Shown here piece by piece: positions 8,135-16,151 of a stretch of DNA of 64,000 nt. The stretch covers positions 434,001-498,000 of the forward strand of contig NZ_JACHDZ010000002.1 in NCBI RefSeq assembly GCF_014201375.1, given 5' to 3'. The notes under the pieces were generated by a model. That model was not told the DNA's origin and did not search any database. It was given only the letters and a program-made list of their open reading frames with translations. The stretch's first letter is position 1. Each line of letters begins with the position of its first letter. The position numbers were made by a program, and so were the translations under genes. The stretch is from Tunturiibacter empetritectus. GTDB taxonomy: Bacteria > Acidobacteriota > Terriglobia > Terriglobales > Acidobacteriaceae.

Positions 8135-11100
8135 TCAGAACTTAACCTTCAGGGCAAACTGACCGAAGCGGCGCTCATCGTTCGCTCCACCATTGACGCC
8201 ACCCTTCTTTGCCTGGATAGGGATGGTTGCGCCGTCGTAGCCGTAGTTGTTAACGTCGTTATTGGACTCCGTGATGTACAGGTTGTGGTGATTGAGCAGA
8301 TCAAATCCTTCTGCTCTTAGCTCGATCTCGATGCCTTCTCTGATCAGAAGGCTTTTGCTTGCCGCAAGGTCTAAGTTCCATGCGCCAGGCCCGGAAAACG
8401 CATTCCGATGGGTCATCGCAGAGGGATATGGCCCGAAGTCGGATATCCCACCGAGAGCCGGATTGCCGTAGCTTACGGCTGCGGGTAAAGAGACAAGGTC
8501 GTAGAGGTTGGCGCCGGAGCCATTCTTAGCTTTCGCTTTGGTGAAGCTATAGTTCGAGATGGTTGTGCCCGGCGTGTAGCGAGGTATGCCGACCCCGGCG
8601 CTGCGATTCAGCGAGTTGCTGCTATCGGAGACCGTGAATGGCGTTCCAGTGCGGACAGTGTAAATACCAGTGATCTCATATCCTCCCAGGAGTCTCCCCG
8701 TGAGGGAGCGATTATTTTTAAACCATTGGGTTTTGTAGATCGGCGCGAAGACGAATCGTTGACGGATGTCAAAGTCCGAGGCCCCATGGTCCAGCCCAGG
8801 GTTGAACGGATCGAGATAGCCAAGATTGCCAATGCCGTTGACCGAGCTATTGCTCTCTGAGAACGTCGAGCTCAGATTGTCGGTCGAGTGCGCTACGGTA
8901 TAGTTCGCTGTGATAATGAGCCCTGTGCGTTCGAGATCTGTCATCTGAAAGCCAACGTTCAAGCCATTGTAGTAAGAATCTCCCTCGCTGCCACGGTTAT
9001 TGATCGACCCATATTGATTGTTCAGGCGCGAGTAGATGAAGTTGCCGCTAGCGTCCTGAACAGGGTCGCCGAGATAGACGTTGCCGGCACCACGCAGGTT
9101 GTAGCCCTTGACGTCGTAAAGATGTGTCCCGCGTGAACCAACGTAAGCGATGGATGCAACCACGTTATTCGCGAGCTGCCTCTCTACTGTCAGGCTGTAG
9201 AACTGCGTTGCCGCCGTACGAATGTTTTCGTCTACATTTCTCAAGCTGGTTGGCGGAAGCGGAACCGTTCCACTGGAGCCGCCAATGGGACCAGCGTTGT
9301 TCGTCGTGATGGGCGAGGGTGTCGTGATCTGAACCACAGCGTAGTTGGGCGGATTCTGGATGACATTGAACGTTACGTTTCCAAAGTTCCTCTCGTAGGC
9401 TATTCCGTATCCACCACGCAGACTTGTCTTGCCATCGCCGTTGATGTCATAGGCAAAGCCGACACGAGGTCCAACAGTGCCGTACTGCGGATTCCACAAT
9501 TTACCGATGGGACTATTAGGAGCCGTGAACACCTGGCCATTGCGAATCTGCTCTTGAAGCGTCGCACCTCGGCCATAGTAAAAGTTAGCATCGAGGTTCT
9601 GCTTATTATTGTGCTGGATCCCGTAATACTCGTAGCGCACACCATAATTGAGCGTGAAGCGCGGAGTGATCTTCCATGCATCCTGCGCATATACCGCCCA
9701 ATCCTTGAACCGGTCGCTGTGGGCAAAGTTCGGTTGCGACGCGGGTAGAGTGATCTGACATTGCGGCGTCTGGACCAGATTGCCAGTCGCGTAGTCTCGT
9801 ACACAAGGCAGCGCTCCTTGTGGGTCAACGGCGCCCTCAAAGATCGAGAGCGTGCCGTTCAAAAAGTTATCCAGGCCCGTTGGAGCGCTTGTACCGATCC
9901 CCTCGACTGCCTGCGCATAGGCGCCATAGGTGATGTTGTTCTGGATGTACAGCAATTGAGTACCTGCCTTGAAGGAATGTTGACCCTTCGTCCAATCAAT
10001 GTCCTGGCTGATCTGAACAGTATTCTGTGGTCCTCCAGAGGGAAGTCCTCCTATTCCTTCAAACTGACTGTAGAAGCCAGGAAACTGAACCAGGTTCCCG
10101 CCGATCGTCGCATTGTTATAAAGAAACAGGGTAGGGACGTTTTGCTGCGATGTATCGAACGGTTGACTTAACGTGTGACGAGTAAAACTCAACTTCGTGC
10201 TGGACACCAGCGAACCGGAAAACTCGTGGGTCAGGCCGAAGAGGGCGGCGTTGTCTCGTTCTGAACTGCCAACGTTGTATTGCGAGTACGGCGTACTGAA
10301 CATGGAACCATTTTCATCGAGTTCGTTGTAAAAGACATACCGCCCGTACATCTGAGTTCTTGGAGTCGCGTTGAAATCCACACGTCCAATCAAGTAGTAC
10401 GTGTTCTGCGGATCGCCGCCTCCGGCATTGGTAGGAGACGTAAACGGCGCTACACCGAATACCGGCGTGCCTCCAGGCAAAAGATCAAACGGTCCACCCG
10501 AAGTTGGAGTCACACCCGACGCCACCACGTCGTCCTTGCTCAAGGTCTGGGTAAACGCTGGAGCCGGAGATCCATACTGCGTGAAGAAGGCCTGCGTCGC
10601 AGAATTGGACGCCGCCAGGAACTGCGGCGTCGGCACCAGCGAGATCTGATTGCCCGCGCTACGCACCCGCACCCACTCAGTGCTCTGGAAGAAGAACAGT
10701 CGATCTTTCAGGATCGGTCCACCTACATCGTAGCCAAACTGGTTGCGCGTGTAGCCGCCCTTCGGTACGCCGCTTTGCGCATTTTGAACCGTATTGGCGG
10801 TGTAGGCCGCCAGGCGATTGAACTCCCAAGCGCCACCGTGAAATCGATTGGTCCCCGATTTAGTAACGACGCTGACGATGCCGCCTGACGCGCGACCATA
10901 CTGTGGCTCAAAGTTGCTGGTCGTAATGCGATACTCCTGCACCGCATCGATCGGCACCGTGACCTCAGGTCCGGTCACATAGGAGTCAACATTCTCAACC
11001 CCATCCAAAAGGATCTCTGTGCCGCTGGAGCGTTGACCGTTGAGCGAAAATCCAACGCCGCGCGTCGTGTCGTTCTGGTCGCCGGTAGTCTTTGTCGCGC

Positions 11101-11629
11101 CACTCTGCGCTACTTTGTCTCCCGAGCTGATGTTGCCGGAGATCGAGACAAAATCGTAGGGATTGCGAGTGAGGCTGGGCAGTTCCGAGACCTGGACACT
11201 GCTCACGACCTGCGACACCTCCTGAGTCTGCGTATTGACAGTCGTCCCGCCCTGATCAATTACGGTCACCGTCTGTTGCGCGCCACTTAGAGCGAACTTT
11301 ATCGGAACCGTTGCATGCCCACCAACCGTGACTTCGACCCGCGCCTCAAACCGCTGAAAGCCCGAAGCGTCCGCCCTGACCGTATAAATACCGGCAGCCA
11401 CAGAGGGAAACGTGTACTCGCCGTTGTGATTCGTAGTCACTGTTCGTTCAGCGTTTGTCCCCGTATTGGTGAGCGTTACCGTTGCATCGGAGACGAGAGC
11501 TCCGCTTTGATCGACCGCTAATCCCGACACAATACCGGAATCGGTCTGTGCTGTTAGCGGGGTTGGAGAAACAGACAGAAAAAGAAGTGCGAAAAGAATC
11601 GACGCGAGAACTGAGATATTTCTGAACAT
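8135..11629 (-). CDS. TonB-dependent receptor, Oar-like, with carboxypeptidase-regulatory domain
   Basis: 1164 residues from ATG 11629, preceded by AAGGGAG; the 39 upstream in-frame codons lack receptor features. Signal peptide 1-27, then an Ig-like carboxypeptidase-regulatory domain (GIVSGLAVDQSGALVSDATV to about residue 115), a plug domain with SLNGQRSSGTEILLDGVEN and the IVSVVTKSGTNRFHG motif, and a 22-strand outer-membrane barrel ending in the aromatic residue F needed for Bam insertion. Energised by TonB, such receptors import large or scarce substrates; in acidobacteria usually saccharides or their breakdown products. No enzyme genes flank it, so the ligand is unknown. Confidence 0.9.
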   Translation of the reverse strand: MFRNISVLASILFALLFLSVSPTPLTAQTDSGIVSGLAVDQSGALVSDATVTLTNTGTNAERTVTTNHNGEYTFPSVAAGIYTVRADASGFQRFEARVEVTVGGHATVPIKFALSGAQQTVTVIDQGGTTVNTQTQEVSQVVSSVQVSELPSLTRNPYDFVSISGNISSGDKVAQSGATKTTGDQNDTTRGVGFSLNGQRSSGTEILLDGVENVDSYVTGPEVTVPIDAVQEYRITTSNFEPQYGRASGGIVSVVTKSGTNRFHGGAWEFNRLAAYTANTVQNAQSGVPKGGYTRNQFGYDVGGPILKDRLFFFQSTEWVRVRSAGNQISLVPTPQFLAASNSATQAFFTQYGSPAPAFTQTLSKDDVVASGVTPTSGGPFDLLPGGTPVFGVAPFTSPTNAGGGDPQNTYYLIGRVDFNATPRTQMYGRYVFYNELDENGSMFSTPYSQYNVGSSERDNAALFGLTHEFSGSLVSSTKLSFTRHTLSQPFDTSQQNVPTLFLYNNATIGGNLVQFPGFYSQFEGIGGLPSGGPQNTVQISQDIDWTKGQHSFKAGTQLLYIQNNITYGAYAQAVEGIGTSAPTGLDNFLNGTLSIFEGAVDPQGALPCVRDYATGNLVQTPQCQITLPASQPNFAHSDRFKDWAVYAQDAWKITPRFTLNYGVRYEYYGIQHNNKQNLDANFYYGRGATLQEQIRNGQVFTAPNSPIGKLWNPQYGTVGPRVGFAYDINGDGKTSLRGGYGIAYERNFGNVTFNVIQNPPNYAVVQITTPSPITTNNAGPIGGSSGTVPLPPTSLRNVDENIRTAATQFYSLTVERQLANNVVASIAYVGSRGTHLYDVKGYNLRGAGNVYLGDPVQDASGNFIYSRLNNQYGSINNRGSEGDSYYNGLNVGFQMTDLERTGLIITANYTVAHSTDNLSSTFSESNSSVNGIGNLGYLDPFNPGLDHGASDFDIRQRFVFAPIYKTQWFKNNRSLTGRLLGGYEITGIYTVRTGTPFTVSDSSNSLNRSAGVGIPRYTPGTTISNYSFTKAKAKNGSGANLYDLVSLPAAVSYGNPALGGISDFGPYPSAMTHRNAFSGPGAWNLDLAASKSLLIREGIEIELRAEGFDLLNHHNLYITESNNDVNNYGYDGATIPIQAKKGGVNGGANDERRFGQFALKVKF

Positions 11630-12477
11630 AGCTGGACTCCCTTCAAGTGTTGGTGCGCAGGCGGCCTTCCGTTCCAACTCCGAATCATCGACATCGGGAG
11701 GCCTGAAGGCCTTCGTCCCGTTGACTTCAAGTAACGCTTGAGTCACTCGTAGCGAAGGCAGTTACTGCTTGTGCCGCATACTGTTCTGCACTCTCCGGGA
11801 GCATGGATCGTCTTGCAAAGTAAACAGATTCGCAACCCGCAGCCCGGTGCAGTGCATTATGTGCCGACACTCCCGCAGTCAACAACAGCGTTGTGACGAG
11901 CGTCGCACAGAATGTGACAAACGGCAGAATCCGCGGGTCGATTCACAGGTGACGAATCTCCGCGCGGTGAGGACTGATGACTGACGATCGATGGGAGGCG
12001 TCGCCGGAAGAGAGGATTCGAGAGTTCATCTTCTCATTGTCGACTCATATTCTTCTCGGGCTTGGCCAGCTTCGTCACTCCGCCCCGCTATCCGTCACAT
12101 GTGAGCTAGCCAGCACATATTCCGGATGTATGGTTGCACAGTAAGCTCCTGTGTCGAGGCCAGTGACTTATTGTTAGCAAAATAATTCAGCGGAACCGAT
12201 AACTACAGTTCCGTCTCGCAACGAAATCATCAAGGAGGCTAGAGCGGCACGATTACATAATTCCAATTAATGTGACGAGTTGCTCCTTGTGGTGACCGAT
12301 AACACACTGGGGTCGTTAGAGCCTTCTTTACACGTGACGAGACACCCCATAACCGTGGAACTTCGCTGATTATCTGCCGTAATCCCGCAAGTCTAGGTAG
12401 CGCCGGCTACGCTTCATGGGATGTAGTTAGTTGAAAAAGCCCGGAGACATGGCCAGATCCACTACTGGAGGAAAATC
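11630..12477. other. Divergent intergenic region, 848 bp
   Basis: It separates the minus-strand receptor gene from the plus-strand Sel1 gene and must carry both promoters. No conserved protein, RNA gene or clear operator was recognised. GTGACGAG-like octamers recur (around 11890, 12270 and 12335) without clear spacing. Confidence 0.4.
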
Positions 12478-13620
12478 ATGGTTCGAATAACTCGCGACCC
12501 TCTCCTAGTCTCCGTAAAACTCGTAAGAGCCTTGTTACTCGCTATCGGTGTAGTCCTACTTGCAGATTATGTGCCTTCAGCGGAGGGAACCGATATCACC
12601 CAGCTAAAGGCAGATGCTCAAAAGGGCTACGCTTCTCAACAAATTGAACTGGCCGCGGCTTACTTTACAGGCAACGGAGTAACCCAGGATGCAAAGCAGG
12701 CCGCGTACTGGTACCAAAAAGCCGCGGAAGCCGGAGATCCTGAGGCGGAAAGTGAGATCGGCTTCTTCTATCAGGCCGGCATAGGTGTTCCGGTCGATCG
12801 GGCACGCGCCTTGCACTGGTACCAACTCGCCGCCGCCTCCGGCCTCACCAGAGCCAAAGTGAACCTCGGCGTAGTGTACTTATGGGGCCTCGGCGTCGCC
12901 AAAGATGAAGAGCTGGCCATACAGTTCTTTCACGAAGCGGCCAGCAGGGGAGACGGGGCCGCTGCTAGCTATCTTGGTGACCTCTATTACTTCGGGATCG
13001 GTGTGAAACACGACAAAGCCGCCGCCGAGACTTGGTACAAAACCGGCGTGCAGCTGCACGATCCTGTCGCCTCCTACAATCTCGGCACACTCTTCTCGGT
13101 GGATGCCGACCATCAGCACGACCTTCGCAAAGCCGAGGCTTTTTTGCGCTTATCTGTCGCCGACGGATACATACCAGCCATTCACTCGCTGGGACTGCTC
13201 CTGGTCAACCATCCCGAGCTTGCAACGTCTCCAAATGAGGGACCATCCCTTCTGGAAACCTCAGCGAGCGCAGGTTACTGGAAATCTTCAGTCGTGCTGG
13301 GCGTCCTTGCACGAGACGGTAAAGGCGTCCCCGCGGACAGCAAAGCCGCCTACTATCACTTCCGGATGGCCATCCTGCAGGGTGGAGAGCCTGCGATGAA
13401 CCTGGTCAGATACGACATCACGGCACTCACAAAAAAACTGGGGACTCAGCAGGTCGGAGCGCTCGACTCGGACGCAAATACCTGGCACCGGCAGCACCCC
13501 ACACGTCTCCTCTTCGTCTATAAAAACGGTGACAAGCGGCAACGCTTTCCCGCATCAGCACTTGCAGTCTCGCCGGCTGATCTGCACGCTGGTCAATTGC
13601 TTTACGTGCCAGCATCCTGA
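12478..13620 (+). CDS. Exported Sel1-repeat protein
   Basis: 380 residues with a strong GGAGGAAA site before ATG 12478. An N-terminal hydrophobic segment (about 14-36, RALLLAIGVVLLADYVPSAEG) looks like a signal peptide or anchor. Residues about 40-310 comprise six to seven Sel1 repeats (YFTGNGVTQDAKQAAYWYQK, FYQAGIGVPVDRARALHWYQ and so on). The last about 70 residues are not repeats and form a separate small domain ending LHAGQLLYVPAS that I do not recognise. Role: probably a periplasmic or envelope scaffold. It lies upstream of a LytS/LytTR pair, but a 116-bp gap with a hairpin separates them. Confidence 0.82.
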   Translation: MVRITRDPLLVSVKLVRALLLAIGVVLLADYVPSAEGTDITQLKADAQKGYASQQIELAAAYFTGNGVTQDAKQAAYWYQKAAEAGDPEAESEIGFFYQAGIGVPVDRARALHWYQLAAASGLTRAKVNLGVVYLWGLGVAKDEELAIQFFHEAASRGDGAAASYLGDLYYFGIGVKHDKAAAETWYKTGVQLHDPVASYNLGTLFSVDADHQHDLRKAEAFLRLSVADGYIPAIHSLGLLLVNHPELATSPNEGPSLLETSASAGYWKSSVVLGVLARDGKGVPADSKAAYYHFRMAILQGGEPAMNLVRYDITALTKKLGTQQVGALDSDANTWHRQHPTRLLFVYKNGDKRQRFPASALAVSPADLHAGQLLYVPAS

Positions 13621-13630
13621 CGACGCTAGG

Positions 13631-13657
13631 AATAGAATGTATGGTTGCATTCCTATT
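13631..13657 (+). terminator. Possible hairpin terminator after the Sel1 gene
   Basis: AATAGAATG and CATTCCTATT can pair with one bulge across an 8-base loop, 10 bases after the stop. There is no clean T run, so it is a weak candidate. Confidence 0.3.
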
Positions 13658-13736
13658 TCGTCCATAAAGGAAGAAGGGCGAGGATGATTCCCTGAACTTT
13701 CCGTCGATAAGTCGCACACGCGCACAACCATTCTTC

Positions 13737-14834
13737 ATGCATCCGGCAATCTTTGTGAGCGCGTCGGTCCTGCTAGGCACCTTGTTCGCCTTCCAGGATT
13801 TGATGACTATGCGCCTATGGAGTTACCGCATGGGCATAGGGCTCATTTTTGGAGCATGGTGGGTGCAATATTTTTTGTGGGGCGTCATCTGCTGGTTGCT
13901 GTGGAGATGGTGCGGGCCCTGGATTCAGCAGGCAAACGCATTTCGCATCTTCACGCAAGTGCTTCCGCTCAGCGTAGTTACCAGTGTCGTTGAAGAGATG
14001 ATCTGGGTGGCTTGCTTTCCGCATCTCCCACTCAATCGCCCGCACATGACCTATTGGTCCAGGCTGGCGTTTCATTTGGACGCGGAGTTTGTCGACAACA
14101 TGGTCATTTTCTGGTGTACATTTGTCCTCTTTCGCGGCATAGGCTACTACCAGAAATTCCGTGAAAAAGAGGCTGCGGCCGCTCAATTGTCGGTGCAACT
14201 GGCTCAGGCCCAGATAGCCGCTCTCCGCATGCAGTTAAATCCGCATTTCCTCTTCAACACCATGAACAGCATCTCCAGCCTCATGCGGACGGACATCGCC
14301 GCTGCCGACACAATGCTGGAACAACTCGGCAGCCTCTTGCGTATCACCCTCGAGCGCGGCGAAGTGCAGTTCATTCGGCTCAATGACGAAATGGAGTTTG
14401 TGGAGATGTATCTCGCAATGCAGGAGCGCAGATTCACGGGCCGTGTACACCAGCAACTATGGGTACATCCGGAGTTGCATGATGCTCTTGTACCTGCCAT
14501 GATTCTCCAACCGCTCATCGAGAACGCCTACACTCATGGCCTCTCCAGGCTCGACCGCAATGGCTTGCTCCATATCGAGGCAACAAGAAAAGACTCGCGT
14601 CTGACGCTGAGTGTTCTCAACAACGGCGCGGGCTTGAATTCGAATCCGCCCAAAGCCTCAGAGGGTCAAGGGGTTGGGCTGGCCAACATTAAGAGCCGCC
14701 TGCAGCTGCACTACGGAGATCAACACACATTTTGTATACGCGAGGTCGCACGAGATCAGGTCGAGGTAACTATAACGCTCCCACTACAATTCTCTGCTAG
14801 TCCTACGGAGACACTGACAAGGTTTGGTGCATGA
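13737..14834 (+). CDS. LytS/YehU-type sensor histidine kinase
   Basis: 365 residues. About four transmembrane helices lie between residues 5 and 135, followed by a coiled coil (142-163) and the His_kinase domain with phospho-acceptor His170 in LNPHFLFNTMNSISSL, typical of the LytS/AgrC group. The ATP-binding region contains PLIENAYTHGL (N-box) and GQGVGLANIKSRL (G-box). The start is not marked by an obvious ribosome site. The gene overlaps the response regulator gene by 4 bases (ATGA), so the two form a two-component pair. The extracellular sensing part is small, suggesting membrane-intrinsic sensing. Confidence 0.92.
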   Translation: MHPAIFVSASVLLGTLFAFQDLMTMRLWSYRMGIGLIFGAWWVQYFLWGVICWLLWRWCGPWIQQANAFRIFTQVLPLSVVTSVVEEMIWVACFPHLPLNRPHMTYWSRLAFHLDAEFVDNMVIFWCTFVLFRGIGYYQKFREKEAAAAQLSVQLAQAQIAALRMQLNPHFLFNTMNSISSLMRTDIAAADTMLEQLGSLLRITLERGEVQFIRLNDEMEFVEMYLAMQERRFTGRVHQQLWVHPELHDALVPAMILQPLIENAYTHGLSRLDRNGLLHIEATRKDSRLTLSVLNNGAGLNSNPPKASEGQGVGLANIKSRLQLHYGDQHTFCIREVARDQVEVTITLPLQFSASPTETLTRFGA

Positions 14835-15589
14835 TGATCCACGCCATCTTGGCCGACGATGAAGTCTTAGCGAGACAGAAGCTGCGCCAGTTGCTTCGCG
14901 AGGAGCCTGAGATCGAAATTGTCGGTGAAGGCGCATCAGCTTCCGAAACGATCGACTTGGTGCGTGCTACTCGACCTGAGTTACTTTTTCTCGATATTCG
15001 AATGCCAGGCATGGACGGCTTCGATATCATCGGCAAGCTCTCTGTCGGCAGCGACTCCGTTGTGCCGCGCATTATCTTTACGACCGCATATGACTGCTAT
15101 GCATTGCGCGCGTTTGAGATTCACGCAGTCGACTACCTACTCAAACCGTTTACCTTCGAGCGCTTGCATGCGGCGGTGCAGCGTGCCTGTGAGCAGATTT
15201 ACGCTACAAAGCAAAATGCCGGACGTAGCAATGAGCGCAGGAGCCAGAACGCGAGCTATACAACACGTATCGTCTTCAAGTCTCGTGGTCGCATCCTCTT
15301 TCTCCCCGTCTCAGACATCCGTTGGATTGGAGCCGAAGAAAATTATGTACGCATTTGCACGGAAACGGACAAGCATCTGCTGCGGGAGACAATGAGTCAT
15401 CTGGAAGAAAAGCTTGACCCACAAATGTTCCTGCGCGTGCATCGTTCCGCCATCGTCAATTTGCAGTACTTGAAGGAAGTGCGTACGGAACCCAGCGGCG
15501 AATTCATAGTTGTGTTGGTAAATGGCCATAAAATTGCCATGAGTCGCAGCTATCATGCTCGAATCAGCGATTGGCTGGCTCGTAGTTGA
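14831..15589 (+). CDS. LytTR-family response regulator
   Basis: 252 residues. A receiver domain (1-120) has the acidic pocket ADDE, phospho-acceptor Asp55 in LLFLDIRMPGMDG, the Thr of FTTAYD and Lys of LLKPF. A LytTR DNA-binding domain (about 145-250) shows VSDIRWIGAEENYVRI and FLRVHRSAIVNLQYL. LytTR proteins bind tandem direct repeats and often control envelope, secretion or motility genes. It is translationally coupled to the LytS-type kinase (4-base overlap). Target genes are not evident; the nearest downstream gene is a fossil. Confidence 0.94.
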   Translation: MMIHAILADDEVLARQKLRQLLREEPEIEIVGEGASASETIDLVRATRPELLFLDIRMPGMDGFDIIGKLSVGSDSVVPRIIFTTAYDCYALRAFEIHAVDYLLKPFTFERLHAAVQRACEQIYATKQNAGRSNERRSQNASYTTRIVFKSRGRILFLPVSDIRWIGAEENYVRICTETDKHLLRETMSHLEEKLDPQMFLRVHRSAIVNLQYLKEVRTEPSGEFIVVLVNGHKIAMSRSYHARISDWLARS

Positions 15590-15662
15590 GTGGACATGCG
15601 TTGAGTGAACAACTGCCGTTTTCTCTCCCACAGACAGCAAGCGGTACAGTGCCGGGATACCT

Positions 15663-15923
15663 ATGTTCCTACGTCGGGTGGCGGAACTCTCGTACACTCA
15701 ACGCGACAAACACACCAATATAGATCTGGGCATCTTCGATACCGAGCGGTTCCGTGGCTGGAGTGGCGGCAACAAAAGTTCTTCACCATCTCCGAGACCG
15801 CCGCGACACCTTCCTATCTCCCCGGCGTGATTGTCCCCGGGGAGTGAAGGCTGATCCTTGGCGTCCCGAACATCGAAGAAGGTGTGCGCTCCGACTTGAA
15901 GCGAAGATCTATTTCTCTCATAT
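15663..15923 (+). pseudogene. Fossil of a CehA/McbA-family (PHP-type) metallohydrolase, N-terminal domain
   Basis: Reading across frames gives RVAELSYTQRDKHTNIDLGI, then FDTERFRGWSGGNKSS, then FTISETAATPSYLPGVIVPG, then LILGVPNIEEGVRSD, then EAKIYFS. This is the beta-sandwich that precedes the PHP metal-binding domain in this family (pattern DLGLFD, FRGWSG, ATPSYLPG, W.L.LGVP). Three lesions are visible: a frameshift near 15779, a TGA where the family has Trp at 15844-15846, and another frameshift near 15895. The catalytic PHP domain is absent. Confidence 0.72.
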
Positions 15924-16151
15924 TGGTCGTAGGAAATCCTACTTGAACTTTTTTAGGGAGGCACCCTTCTCATTCCATTTAGTGGACTTATTCTGTTGAT
16001 ATGTCGCGAAGCGATTCCGTATAGCGGAGATGTATGTCCTTGAGTCAGTGGTGGTCCCGTCTTTTTGAAACCCGCCGCTTATTCGTTGCTTTCCATGAGA
16101 CTCTAGCTCGGGTGAGCCTTTATCGGCAACACTCCTGAGGTAAGGTGGACT

